64,000 bases of DNA from Coptis chinensis (GCA_015680905.1 CM027380.1:11054001-11118000); one strand, 5' to 3'; counted from the stretch's first letter, positions 10,120-21,104 are shown. The notes: generated from the sequence alone by a model not told the origin. Translations and numbers: made by a program.

Positions 10120-10449
10120 ATCTTGTCAACTTTGAGTGAGTGTTCTCTTAAAAGTTTGTTCGTCTTTGTTTTGTTTTAAAAGGGTTGTCTTGATACAATA
10201 GAGCTGGTTTCCTAGGCTTGCCTAGGCAGTTTGTCTTTTATGTTCGGTATGGCCTGGGCCACATACATTAAGAGCTATTAACCTGGGGCGACCTAGGCAG
10301 TTCGCCTTTACTTTATGCTATAATTTTGGTATTTGGACGAGCTAGTTTCCACATAAGTGGCAGTTCGGTAGTTTTAAAGAACTGGTTTCCTGAGTATGTT
10401 AAGGCAATTCGTATTTTGCACTTATGAAATGCATGTTTGCTTTGAAGTA

Positions 10450-11070
10450 TTAGCTTAATTTTGTTTGAATGCTTGGTGCGTGTTGTCTTGACATCTGAGT
10501 AGGAGTTAGACCTAAAGATGTATATCCCGTTGTCTAGGGAGACTTAGAGTGCCATGAAGCATTTGAGCTTGATTGAGCGTACTGCTCAAGAGAGCGTTTT
10601 GAGTGTTCCAGGGAACTTTCTGCACTAAGTTGATCCTAAAGTTGTAGGTCTACAATGAGTGAGAAGTGTTGGAGCTATGAAGCCCTTAAGCTCGAGTGAG
10701 CGTTTTAGCTTAAGTAAGTGTGGTGTTCTTAGAGAATGTTTTACACTGAGTTGACCCTAGAAGTATAGGTCTCCAACTAGTGCGAATTGTGTGAGCTATG
10801 TAGCCCTTAGCTCGATTGAACGTTTGATTGTAGAGAACGTTTAAGCTCTGGAGAGCGTTTAAGTTCATTCGAATGTGTTGCTCTTAGAGAGCGTTCTGCA
10901 CTGAGTTGACCTTAGAGTGTAGGTATCCAACTAGTGAGAAGTGTGTGAGCCATGTAGCCCTAAGCTCGAGTGGGCGTTTAAGTGTGTAAATGTTTAAGCT
11001 CTGGAGAGCATTTAAGTTCGAGTTAGTGTTTTGCTCTTGGAGAGCGAGCTGTGCGTCTACTTAATGACAT
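10450..11070. repeat. Degenerate tandem repeats in the Gypsy element's 3' region
   Basis: Three to four units of roughly 120-150 bases share gttgaccctagaagtataggt, gtgagaagtgtgtgagc and atgtagccctaagctcgag. The spacing is irregular. Related motifs make up the tandem array at 51640-52430 in the second Tat-type element. Variable tandem repeats in the 3' region are known for Tat/Ogre elements. Confidence 0.75.
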
Positions 11071-11168
11071 TGAGAGAGTGCAGTGCATTGATGCCAAAAT
11101 AAAAACTATGTGTATAATGTTAAGAGTAAGAACTCATGGAAATGGAATTTTTTATTGATAAAATTTCT

Positions 11169-11687
11169 TTAACAAGAAAGTATTTCAAAGACGTGGTAAT
11201 GCCTGTCCATCTTGGGTTTTGATCCAATATGCTCCATTGCCAACGACTCGTAAGGGCCTTCCCATGTTGGTGCCAGTTTCGAGTCATCTCTAGTCTTCTT
11301 CAAGACTAGGTCGCCAGGTTGGAAACTTCGAGGGATAACTCGCTTGTTGTATGTCTTTCTCAGAGTTTGGTGGTAGGATGCCACTCGAATGGCTGCTAGG
11401 TCGCGTTGCTCTTCAAGTAAGTCGACCTCTCGAGCAAGAATGGAATCGTTCTGACCGGATTCGACAATCTCAAATCGAGTCGTTGTAATTGTCAGTTCGG
11501 TAGGAATGACGGCCTCAGTACCATAGCATAGTGAGAACGGTGACTCGCCTGTACTAGAATGAGCTGTCGTTCTATAAGCCCATAGAATGTTTTCTAGCTG
11601 CATTGGCCACTGGCTTTTGTTCTTTTCAATCTTCTTTTTCAAGTTCTCCAAAATTGCTTTGTACGTTACTAGCTTCTGATTGACCAT
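11169..11687 (-). pseudogene. Gypsy integrase C-terminal part
   Basis: Reads KAILENLKKKIEK, WAYRTTAHSSTGESPFSLCY, GTEAVIPTELTI, and the C-terminal FQPGDLVLKKTR / GPYESLAM region typical of Gypsy integrases. The third catalytic acid lies just upstream in another frame (SNGQSEASN), so a frameshift separates this segment from the core domain. Confidence 0.9.
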
Positions 11688-11718
11688 TGCTTTGAGCGTA
11701 CTGGGGAGTGGAGAATAC

Positions 11719-12195
11719 TTAAACGATCTTCCACTTAGCCAAAAATTCCTTAACTATTTTTCCCTTGAACTGGGAACCATTATCTATCACCAGTGTGTGG
11801 GGGAGGCCAACTCTGGTAATGATGTTGGTCCAAATGAAGTTTTTGACATTAGATTCCTTGACATGAGCCAAGGGGATCGCTTCTACCCATTTGGTGAAGT
11901 AATCTGTCGCAACTAGGACGAACTGGAAGCCCGTGCTTTTTTGTGGAATGAATAGACCCATGATGTCCGAGCCCCACATGTGAAATGGCCAAGGGCTGGC
12001 AATGTTGATGAGTTCTCGAGCTGGCTGGATGATATTGTGGTCAAATGTTTGGCATTTCATGCATTTAAGTACATACTTATTGGCATCGATCTGCATTCTT
12101 GGCCAGAAGTATCCTTGTGAGATTGCTTTGTGAGCCAAAGAGCGACCTCCTACGTGGTTTCCGCATTCTCCCTCATGGATCTCTATGAAAATCAT
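11719..12195 (-). pseudogene. Gypsy integrase zinc-binding and core domain
   Basis: The segment reads HEGECGNHVGGRSLAHKA and CMKCQTF (the HHCC zinc finger), then WGSDIMG and VIDNGSQF, which carry the first two catalytic aspartates of the DDE triad. The protein would join element cDNA to the host chromosome. The frame breaks before the catalytic glutamate, which is found in a different frame near 11700. Confidence 0.9.
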
Positions 12196-12473
12196 CTAAC
12201 CTTGTTCGGGGCTTGTGTATTCGGCGGACTTTCTGAAAAGTTTGCTTTTACTAGGTAGTAGCGACCTGACTGGTATTGAACCTATCTGGCCTTGGTTCAA
12301 TTTGTTGGTGTCTTGCCTAGCTGGATATACTCTATGATAGGTTGCATCCATGTTTGACTCATCTGAGTGTCAAAGAGTGGGCATAGGTCGGTAACTTCTA
12401 GGATGTCCTCATATTGGTAAACAGGTCTATCAACTACTTTGATGAGTAGTTTCCTAGGGTCACAGTTCGGTGT

Positions 12474-12791
12474 TTAGGTTGCGAGATACACCAAGCTGTC
12501 AGCATGGCGATTCTCTTCCCGTAGGAAGTGGTGTATGGTGACTTTCTTGAAAGAAGGCAGTAATTGATTTACAACTTGAAGGTATTTAGCAAGGTTACCT
12601 TCATTGGTGGTATACTCATTGGCGACCTGGCGAACGACTAATTGTGAATCGCTGAAGACCTTGAGCTCCTGAAGGTTGAGTTCTAATGCCATGCAAAGTC
12701 CCATGATCAAGGCTTCGTATTCAGCTTTATTGTTGGAGGTCGCAAAATCGATGCGAACTGATTTTTCCACAATAGAGCCATCTGGTGACAC
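12474..12791 (-). pseudogene. Second, archaeal-type RNase H of the Tat element
   Basis: Reads SPDGSIVEKSVRIDFATSNN, then KAEYEALIMGLCMAL and VFSDSQLVVRQVANEY, and ends with HADSLVYLAT. The NNKAEYEAL and DSQLVV motifs carry the acidic metal-binding residues of ribonuclease H. Its position after the ordinary Gypsy RNase H and before integrase is diagnostic of Tat-lineage elements, which are known to have acquired an additional RNase H. Confidence 0.85.
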
Positions 12792-12899
12792 TAGGACTAC
12801 TCCGACTCCGCTGCCACCTAGATTGCTGGCTCCATCTATGTAGAGTGACCATACCGATGGGTCATGTTGCTTAGAGGATGGGGTGTTGTCCTCTGGTTC

Positions 12900-13216
12900 C
12901 TAGTTTAGGTCGTCAACTGGGAAATCTGCTAAGAAATCAGCCATGACCTGACCCTTCTGAGAGGTTCTTGGGGTGAACTCAATGTGGTGTTCACCGAGTT
13001 CTTCTGCCCATACTACCATGTGAGTTGTCTTGTTGGATTTAAGAAGGATCTTTTTTGGTGGCAGGTTGGTGAGCACTTTGATTGGGTGTGCTTGGAAGTA
13101 GGGCCTGAATTTTCCTGTTGAATAAAGTAGTGCCAGTACTGCCTTTTCAATGTGGGAGTAGTTCTTCTCAGTTGGCAACAATGTCTTGCTCGTGAAGTAG
13201 ATTGGTTTCTCTGCAT
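12900..13216 (-). pseudogene. Gypsy RNase H domain
   Basis: Reads NYSHIEKAVLALLYSTGKFR, then FQAHPIKVLTNLP and VVWAEELGEHHIEFTPRTSQ, and ends MADFLADF. This is the retroviral-type RNase H that follows reverse transcriptase in Gypsy polyproteins. A stop at about 13217 separates it from the RT segment. Confidence 0.85.
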
Positions 13217-13217
13217 T

Positions 13218-13736
13218 CTATTCCTCTTTGAAGAGAACTGAACTGATAGCGAAGTCAGACACAGCTAAGTATAGCCCCAGCGTTTCACCATCAATTGGTT
13301 TGGCTAGCACAGGTGGTGTTGACAAGTAGTCCTTGAGAGTGGAGAACGCTTGGTGGCATTGCTCATTCCATGAGAATTGTTCACCCTTCTTGAGAATTTG
13401 TAGGAAAGGTCGGCATTTGTCTGATGCTCTCGATATAAATCGGTTTAGAGCTGCCACCATTCCTGACAGTTTCTGTATCTGCTTCTTTGTTTTTGGGTCG
13501 GGCATGTCCAAGAATGCTCGAATCTGATCAGGGTTTGCTTCTATCCCACATTGTGAGACCTGATACCCCAGAAATTTCCCAGAGGACGCTCCAAAGAGGC
13601 ATTTCTCAGGGTTAAGCTTCATCTCAGTTCGCCGAAGTCTGGAGAATGCTTGTGTGAGGTGATCTAAGTGATCTCCAGCTTTCTTACTTTTAACGACCAT
13701 GTCGTCTATGTAGACTTCCATGGTGTCACCTAACAT
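13218..13736 (-). pseudogene. Gypsy reverse transcriptase, C-terminal half
   Basis: Contains the catalytic YIDDMVVKS box, FLGYQVSQCGIEANPDQIRA and the connection region up to VLAKPIDGETLGLYLAVSD. The N-terminal half continues on the same strand at 13740-14390 in broken frames. Confidence 0.92.
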
Positions 13737-13739
13737 GTC

Positions 13740-14389
13740 TTAGAACATATCGGTGACGAGTCGGTGGTAGGTCACTCTAGCGTTCTTGAGGCCAAATGGA
13801 GGGACATTGTAACAGTAAATTCCTTGCTTTGGTTACGAATGAAGTTTTCTCTTGGTCTTCTTCTGCTAGTGGGATTTAGTTGTAGCCATTGTAGGCATCC
13901 ATGAATGAGAGGAGCTCGTGGCCACAGGTCTGGTCCACGAGTCGGTCGATTCTTGGTAAGGGAAGCTATCCTTAGGAGTTTCTTGATTTAGGTTGGTAAA
14001 GTCCACGCAGAGGCGAACTGTGTCGTTCTTTTTTGGGACTGCTATTATGTTAGCGACCCATTCAGGGTAATCGACTTTCCTAATGAAGCTAACTTTTTTG
14101 AGATTTTTGACCTCTTCATTGATTGCTTTTTGGAATCTAAGGGATAACTTTTAAGGTCGTTGGCGAATTGGTTTAGCATTGGGTTAACATTTAGCTTATG
14201 GCATGCAACATTGGAATCAATTCCAGGAACATCGATGTACGACCAAGCAAAAACGTCTTTATTTAATGATAAAAAGCTTACAAGTTGTGTCTTGAGAGTA
14301 GGATCAAGGTTAGCTCCTACATAAACGAACTTGGGGTCGTCGTCAATTCCTAGGTTGACCTTTTCCTTCATCTCGGTCTGGGCAACCAC
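13740..14389 (-). pseudogene. Gypsy pol linker and reverse transcriptase N-terminal half, frameshifted
   Basis: The upstream part reads NKDVFAWSYIDVPGIDSNVA and CHKLNVNP, the segment preceding RT in Tat elements. The following RT motifs (WVANIIAVPKKN, RLCVDFTNLN, FPLPRIDRLVDQT, FMDAYNGYNQI) can be read only by changing frame several times, so this is clearly inactivated. Confidence 0.85.
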
Positions 14390-14683
14390 CTCAGTGGGCT
14401 GGGCGACCTTTGGGGTCTTGGTCTCTTGCGGTGTCTCCTTGACCTAAAGGGGTCGGGTGACCTCTAGGGTCTGAACTTCTGGAGGGACGTTTTTGATCGA
14501 GCCCCCAATGTTTTCCTTTGTGAGCTCGCTTTGGGGGTCTTGGTCAAGGTCTTGACCTCAGAGATTAAGTCTTCTGCCAGCTTGGTTTTGGTGATCTCTC
14601 CCTTATTTTTGAGTGAAGCCCCAACAGGCTTGTTGACTGAGAGGATCTTGTTGCAATTGTGGGTGATATATCACTTTTGGGTG

Positions 14684-16323
14684 TGTTAGAGATTTGAATT
14701 TTCTACTCCGTTCGATGTAAACTCAATCTGTCCTTACTCACGAATCTCCGTTTGTTTAGTTTGAGTAGGGATTTGTTCCACCTAAAGTCTAGGACAACAT
14801 ACAACTTGATTATGCTCTTTAGGAAACTAGTGATGAGTAAGTTCTTTATGCTAAGTATTGGTTTGTTTTAAATCTTAACGGACGCTTAAACTGCGAGATA
14901 CGAAAACGGAAAATTAAGATTAACACTAGGTATTTAAAGAGAGAGAAAGGGTAGAGGATTATGCTACTCATGCAAGGTCTCATTCTATTCTTTTAGAATC
15001 AGATTACTACCAGCTCTAAGCCGTTTTAGGTTCATTATCAACCCCCAAACGGATTGAGAATTGATCCCTAGCGAGATGAACTCATTTCTAAGTCCATATC
15101 CCTAGCATAAGGAGTTAAACTGGTATTTCATCTATGAAATACCATCTCAACTCCTGGACTCATACAACATATTCCTGTCAAATCGAGAAATAAGAGGTCA
15201 AATACGACCCGCGTGCGCGGCTAGCCCAGGCATGAAAAGGGTGGCGCATGTGAGTCATTCTTAACTTCCAGGCCTCAAGTTTGGCCAGACACTACCATTT
15301 TGGGGTAGGATGCTACATGGGTCCTTAGTTCTATGCAGTGAATCCTATTTCTAAGAAACATATACGAATCCTAGCTCACATGAGCATCATTAACCCTCCA
15401 CCTTGGAGGGTTTTAGCTCATGATCCTTGGATTATTTGAAAAACTACAAGTTATCTATGCTAATGAAAGAGAGAGAAGAAAAGAAGACTAGAACACCTGA
15501 TTACCTAAGGAAAAGATGAAGTTTATTCAAGAACTAAACATGTTCCCCATTAACACTATTACAAACTTTTACATAAAACAAAAACTAAAAACTAAACTAC
15601 AAGACAAGCATAAAAAAGGAATCCAAAAAGGGAGTTAATGCTCCAAAATCAGCCCCCCTTATACATAAGAGAGCTTTCTCTCTTCTCTTCTTCCCACGTG
15701 AAATACAAATTTCTCTTAATTTTCATCTTATCCACAAAACCAAAGCAAAGTGACACCTTACATGGTTTACACTATTAACACATAATCTTATCTAATTTTA
15801 TTAATTGCATGTAAGGTGTTCACTTTGTTCAAATTATTTGCTCCTTTTGTCTTGACTTGCATGATGACTCATCAAATTTTGTGGGCCCGCATAGTGGGTC
15901 CATGTACTGTGTCTAGTGGCGGGCAGGTCTTTTGGTATTTTTACCACTTCCCACCATTGCATAGATTTCGTCGCACTGATCGTCTGAGCAGCTCACTTGT
16001 CACATTCGGAATCCTGGTTCAAAATATATGAGCTTCGGAAGTTTGATGCTTTTGTGCACGTAATCTTGTTTCTGACTTGATTCTGTACTGTTTGAGTCTT
16101 TGGGCTTTAGTCCGGATTTGTTGGGCTTCACATGGGCTTAATCAGAAAGCTTATGTATACTCCCTATTCCGTGCTTAAATATTGCCTTTATAATCATTTT
16201 TACGTTATTTGCTCCAACCTGCAAAAGCACGAAAATGCGATTATTTCCTGATTATTAAACACATAATTAACCAAATTGCTATGTCTCTATGGGGTCTAAT
16301 ATTACAGTTTTGGGTGCTTATCA
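14684..16323 (+). mobile_element. Athila-like solo LTR nested in the Gypsy element
   Basis: About 1.64 kb of non-coding sequence interrupts pol between the protease and reverse-transcriptase regions. It starts TGTTAGAG and ends GGGTGCTTATCA, the TG...CA form and terminal string I associate with Athila-type Gypsy LTRs, whose LTRs are of this length. The left flank ends in ttttgggtg, and the same nine bases lie just inside the right end (16308-16316). The insertion could therefore also be read as 14684-16307 with a 9-bp duplication. Under the solo-LTR reading the 5-bp duplication is not conserved. Confidence 0.55.
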
Positions 16324-16743
16324 GCAGGCAGCGAGGTTGTTGCTTCTGAGCTCCATCATGCCTCTAGGGCTAGGAAAGCGTAAAACCTGATGGAGTGTTG
16401 ATGGAACTGCTTGCATCTTGTGGATCCAACGTCATCCTAAAATAGCAGTATAGGACGAGTTGACATCTAGAACGTTGAAGCGGGTGTTGATGATGAGTTT
16501 GTCTTCGTGTGACCCAACTGAGACAGGTAGAATGATGTCTCCTATTAGGTCGGCTCGTGATTCATTGAAGCCATAGAGGGGGGCTATTGGATCGATCATG
16601 ATTGACCTGGGCATGTTCATCTCCTTAAGGGTGTAGTAGAATAGGATGTCGCACGAACTGCCTAGGTCGATTAGGACGCGCTTGACAGTCCAGTCGCTAA
16701 TTTTGACGTGGACCACCAAGGCGTCATTATGTGGGAGACACAC
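16324..16743 (-). pseudogene. Gypsy protease region
   Basis: Reads VHVKISDWTVKRVLIDLGSS, then CDILFYYTLKEM, PLYGFNESRADLIGDIILPV and NTRFNVLDVNSSYTAILG, a retropepsin of the Tat type. The catalytic triad, normally D-T-G or D-S-G, is D-L-G here, which should inactivate the enzyme. Downstream it reads WIHKMQAVPSTLHQVLRFPS in another frame, up to the nested insertion. Confidence 0.88.
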
Positions 16744-16827
16744 CTTGTTGAGGTCGGCCTCAGTGAAGGTGATGTCTCCTGAGTTGCGACCATTTGTGCG
16801 TGGGATGGGGGCCGCTTGCGAGGAGAA

Positions 16828-17286
16828 CTAGTAGACTTCCTGGAGGGCACCTACTCGTCTCATTTTCTCCTTGGAGGATGTGACAGAGTCGTCATGGAAG
16901 GTAATCATGTTGATGGTTTTGTTGTTGTCTCTATTAAAGGAGTGCTGACGACGCTCATGACAAGATCGTTCACTAAAGTGTCCTCTAGCATGAGAGCGAG
17001 ATCTGCTGTTGTTGCGGGGTGGAGTTTGGCTGCGTTCTCTGCTAGCCATGAGTTTGTGGCGTAGGTCGCCATCGGCAATATCAATGTAATGTTTGATATG
17101 CCCTGCTTTGACGAGGTCTTGTAGGTAGTGCTTGAGCCCCCGACATTCGTTGGTCTCATGGTACTTTGCTTTAAAGAAAGCGCAGTACGGCTTTCCTGGT
17201 GTGTCTTCTGGCCGTTTTACCTCAGGTCGGTAATAGGCCGCATTTTTTATTTTCTCCAGTATGTAACCTGGAGTTCTTGTAAGCAT
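16828..17286 (-). pseudogene. Gypsy gag, C-terminal part with cysteine-histidine motif
   Basis: Reads CAFFKAKYHETNECRGLKHY and IKHYIDIADGD followed by an arginine/serine-rich tail. The C-x8-H-x4-C arrangement is the shortened zinc-binding motif of Tat-lineage gag proteins. The homologous segment is found at 52600-52735 in the second element. Confidence 0.8.
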
Positions 17287-17334
17287 AGCGAACTCTCGTT
17301 TGGTTTAAGTTCGGGTGTTGGTCTACTGACCTTG

Positions 17335-18206
17335 TTACCTGGGTCGCTTCTTAGAAGATGGGGAGCTATCTGAGATCACAACGACTTCACCTGCTTCCTT
17401 CAGTCTTTCTTTTTCGAGGTCTTCTGCAAGTTTGATGTACTTCTCTACGCGTGCGTACAATTCGTCTAGTGTTTCAGGGTGTTCCTTCATGAGCAACCTG
17501 GAGATATCAGTGTTCTTCCTGATCGCGTTGGTGAAGGCCACTGTGGCAAACGACTACTTGAGGCTGCTCTCCATGGACAATAGCTCTGTCTTGAAATTCC
17601 CCAGGAAGGTGTGAATTGGTTCGTCACTCTTCTGAGACAATTGGAAGAGTGAATTGAGGTCGGCTGTCTTCCGTCTGTTGTGGACATACTGGCTGGTGAA
17701 CTGGTCAGTAAGTTTTCAAAACTGTCGATTGAGTTCGGTCCCAGCGAGTAGAACCAATTAAGAGCTCCATCTTTTAAGCTTGTTGGAAACAAGCGGCACT
17801 GTAGGTGGTCGAACTCCTGCGCACTGTAGAGTGCAAGGCTACGAGCTACGTGCTGACCAAGGCATGTGCTGCCATCGTACATTGCGAATTGAGGCTGAAT
17901 GAAATCTTAGGGGGAGGGTTTATTGAGTACCTCAGTTGTGAAAGGGGACGCTCGATACGTCTTCAGTATCTTCTGAATGACTTGAGTGGCATCCTTTTTG
18001 CCGGTGCTTTGTTCGATCCGCTGGGAGAGACTGTTGATTTGTTGGTTGACATCGTTAATTCCCTCTTCAGCGGTGATTCCATTCGGGTTCTGGGACTCGA
18101 CCTGGGTTTTTAGTGCTGCGTTCTCCTGCCGGAGCACTGTGATGCTACCGTTCATAGCTTCCATCTGGGTGGCCATACTCTTCAGTTGACCCTGGAGGCT
18201 TTCCAT
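17335..18206 (-). pseudogene. Gypsy gag, N-terminal and central parts, frameshifted
   Basis: The N terminus (17907-18206) reads MESLQGQLKSMATQMEAM and a coiled coil. The centre has CRLFPTSLKDGALNWFYSL and AFTNAIRKNTDISRLLMKEH, typical retrotransposon gag. The segments lie in different frames. Gag would form the cytoplasmic virus-like particle of the element. The AFTNA / ELYARVEKYIKL part is shared with the second Tat-type element (52805-53110). Confidence 0.85.
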
Positions 18207-18252
18207 GCTTCGTGGGCTTGAGATTTATTTGAAGTGTTGTGAACTCAAGAAA

Positions 18253-18270
18253 TCGAGCCACAGAAGGCGC
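18253..18270 (-). other. Primer-binding site of the Gypsy element
   Basis: Immediately inside the 5' LTR the minus strand reads TTGGCGCCTTCTGTGG. A TGGCGCC start directly after the LTR is the usual primer-binding position and composition in plant Gypsy elements. The second Tat-type element has TTGGGCGCCGTCGTGG at the same place. Confidence 0.7.
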
Positions 18271-18809
18271 CAATGTAAAGGTTATATTTCGTTTAACCTT
18301 ACTAGAGTAGGCAATTTGGGGGAGATGCATGGGTTGATTGATTGGGTTTGACTGAGTTCGTTTGGACGACTTGCCTACGTATCAAGTTCTCTCTACTGGG
18401 GGGAGACTTGAATCCGGTCAGACGTAGTTCCTCCTCTTTTTTATATAGGCAAAGGTGGCCGCGCCTCCTCCTCTCTCGCGTCAGGTCAAGTTCTGGACTT
18501 GATGACATTTAATGAACCATGAAGGCGTCCTGCAGTGGAGTAATGGCAAGCGTAGCTGAAACTCTGGTCTTGATAATGCCAGCTGCAACATATGTTACTA
18601 GCCGTTGGGGTGTTGGCTAGAGTTAGCGTTCTGGAAGCTTGACGTTCTAGACGCGGGCGCTCTGGGAGAAGGACGTTTGGGGTGCTGATGAGGTCGCTTA
18701 ACCTGTATGAAATGGTCATCAACAATCTGGACGTGTGGATGAGTGTGATTGTCCTGTTGTGCTGGACACGTGGCTAATATCCAATGGAAGCGTATATTAC
18801 TCCCTCACA
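18271..18809 (-). repeat. 5' LTR of the Gypsy element
   Basis: A 539-base LTR with TG...CA ends (tgtaaaggtt at the left, ccctcaca at the right), bounded by the primer-binding site on one side and the ctagc target duplication on the other. It is complete, unlike the left LTR. Confidence 0.88.
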
Positions 18810-18814
18810 CTAGC

Positions 18815-19034
18815 AATGGTTTGCAATATCAATTTATAAAGATCATAGATCCAATACTTCTATTTGAAGGAGATGACACTCTAGGAGATACTTATAATAG
18901 CATGAAAATCGGCAATCACAGAAGAGCAAAACTACTAGAGTGCTTGACTACAATAGTCAGAATTGGGGGTTGCATGTTCTGTTGAATCACCATTAGAGAG
19001 AATGGATAGGGCAGAGATGTCAGTAGAGAATTGC
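18815..19034 (+). pseudogene. Receptor-kinase exon 2, duplicate copy, right half
   Basis: Continues exactly where 9600 stopped: NGLQYQFIKIIDPILLFEGD through RAKLLECLTTIVRIG. An extra G then shifts the frame and gives an early stop. Similarity to the paralogues ends near the sequence equivalent to RELH, where AT repeats and a long-TIR element begin. Confidence 0.88.
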
Positions 19035-19050
19035 TATATATATATATATA

Positions 19051-20601
19051 CGGGCCGGCTACGTCGACATACTATTCTAACATACTATCTTGACATACCC
19101 ATCCGACCCTCAAATCAAACAAAATCTAATGGCTAGATCTATTTCTAGAAAACCAAGCAAATAAAAGAAAATGGGTCACAAATAACAACGGGGCAAAAAT
19201 GTTATTTTCTTTCACACAAATAGAAAAATCATTTTATTCTTTTCACAACTCGTTCTTCTTCTTCATACACGTTTTTTTTTTCTCCACCAAAAACAAGCTC
19301 TCGCTTGACGCGAAAGAATGAAATTTAAGGTCTTTTTTTTTCCCAAAATTTATGTTTGGTAATTTATACGATTCATCCTTCAACTTAAACATATTGAAGA
19401 TGGTGTATTCATGTTCCTTTTATATATATCAATGATTGAACAGGCAACTCCAAATGTCATTTTCTTTTAGAAAACTGACTCTACTCCCTCTTAAAGGGGT
19501 ATATCCTTGTGTATTTTCACTGGTTTAAACTTGCATTTCTATTTTATGTACATGGATTGATTTTTCTCTCATGTTCAAGGTTTCTACATATCTATTGGCT
19601 TCTCAAATCTGAATCATGCAATAAAGTACACCAAAGTTGGGCATGAAGGATGACAGCTTAGACTGAAAACTAGTGTAAATTATGTTTTGGGTTGTATTCT
19701 TGTCAAATTTTCGACTTCTCTGAGATAGTGAGTCTTCTTGACATGGACAGGTTGCCACCAAATAATCGAAGATTATAGTTCCAAAACCTATAAAATTTAG
19801 ATTTCTGTAGGTAGAGGCAACCAGTTTGCACAGACATAAGAATTTATAAACTTAGCGACCTGGAGGTCCGTAGGCTAAAAGAAATCAAATACATCATTAG
19901 CTTAAACGAAGCAAAATATTTTACAACAAATACTATACTGCGGTTGAGAACAAGAAAATCTCATACTATTTTTTAAAATGGAAAACAAAGGAAACCCCAC
20001 GTTTCTAACCTCATTTCAGTTCACTAATTTAACTTCTATATCTTGTGGTGTTTGTTCTTTCTCTGTTTCACTTGTTTGAATTAAATTTTTGGTTAACTTC
20101 GATGGTTTTATACTATTATAAGAACTTTAATGGTTTTATACCAAAATAAGAACTTCAATGCAAATGAAGTTATTGTTGGATGTATGGGTGTTTATTTTCC
20201 CTGAGTTTTGGGTTCTTTCTTACTAACAGCACGTAGGCTTGAAGGAAATATTGGTCTTCAATGTCGACAACAGACCAATATCAACAATGCTTATATGGAT
20301 ATTCTCCTTACCCATAGCTGCCTTTACTCCCTTTAGTTCGAAGCTCACAAACAAGAAGAAGATAAGAGAACTCCACGGCTTTGACAAAACTATTAAAAAT
20401 TAATAATCTCGCGAAGAAAGAATTGAAATTAATGTGAATGACGAAAAACAAGCTTGTGAAAAAGGCAAAAATATCAATTTTGCCCTTTCTTATTTGTTTG
20501 GTTTCTTATATGCACATCTAGACGTTAGATTGTATAAGATCTGACGGTTGACTAGGTATGGCAAGATAGTATGTTAGAATAGTATGTCAAGATATGGCAA
20601 G
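19051..20601. mobile_element. Non-autonomous DNA transposon with long terminal inverted repeats (MULE-like)
   Basis: A 1.55-kb unit whose ends are inverted copies of each other over about 150 bases. Both read gacatactattctaacatac then tatcttg, and further inward aaccaa[g/a]caaataa. It lies in AT-dinucleotide sequence on both sides (tatatatata), so a 9-10 bp target duplication is possible but not provable. No ORF of note lies inside. Long TIRs favour a Mutator-like origin, but the superfamily is inference. Confidence 0.75.
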
Positions 20602-20614
20602 ATATATATATATT

Positions 20615-21095
20615 TTAAAAAACTGCCTAATATTTAGACTGAATTATTTTCGAATCTGAATTTTACCCGTTTACAACTTTTGAACACATATGCAAACTAT
20701 GCTACACATTTTTTTTTTTTTTTTTTTTTTTTTTCCCCTAAAGTCTTAAAGTCTTGAAACCCGTCCCTCGAGATCAATAGTTAACATGATTTGTTTGGAT
20801 TCTAATTGTAATTGGTAATTGTAATTATGTAGGAAAGGCTCATCTATTTTTTTTAATAGAGAATAATTATGTTATTTAAGGGACATTAGGAAAGGTTTTT
20901 CTAAATTATTAATAAAAGAGAGTTTGTTCTAATATTAGCAGAGAAATTAGGAATAATTATATAATTTAAATGATATTAGGGAGACTTTTCTAAATTATTA
21001 ATAAATAGGGGGTTTGTTCTAATTTTTGTGAGGGAGGTGTTTTGAAATTAAGCAACTATGAGATTACAAATTGCCTACTCGACAGTGGATAGGGG
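20615..21095. other. Receptor-kinase 5'-flank remnant and AT-rich repeats
   Basis: Positions 20624-20685 match the distal 5' flank of copy 1 near 5187. They are followed by a T-run (20710-20734) and an imperfect direct repeat (gttatttaagggacattagg near 20870, a related copy near 20965, both followed by ctaaattattaataaa). No gene is seen. Confidence 0.55.
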
Positions 21096-21104
21096 TTCCT
21101 AAAT
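21096..21104. repeat. Left 9-bp target-site duplication of the large MULE (ttcctaaat)
   Basis: Identical to 33494-33502. Nine-base duplications are the hallmark of Mutator-like transposition. Confidence 0.93.

Larger units (their letters stand above)
9601..18809 (-). mobile_element. Tat-lineage Ty3/Gypsy retrotransposon, 9.2 kb, degenerate
   Basis: The minus-strand order, right to left, is 5' LTR, primer-binding site, gag, protease, reverse transcriptase, RNase H, a second (archaeal-type) RNase H, integrase, tandem repeats, an ORF in the opposite orientation, and a truncated 3' LTR. A second RNase H and an extra antisense ORF near the 3' end are features of the Tat/Retand group. Every reading frame has stops or frameshifts. 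Where the two LTRs can be compared (about 145 bases) they differ at roughly ten sites, so the insertion is old. It interrupts a receptor-kinase exon. Confidence 0.9.

Noticed and set aside
16646..18189. Several plus-strand frames across 16.6-18.2 kb
   Set aside because: They lie opposite gag and protease of the Gypsy element and have no recognisable domains.
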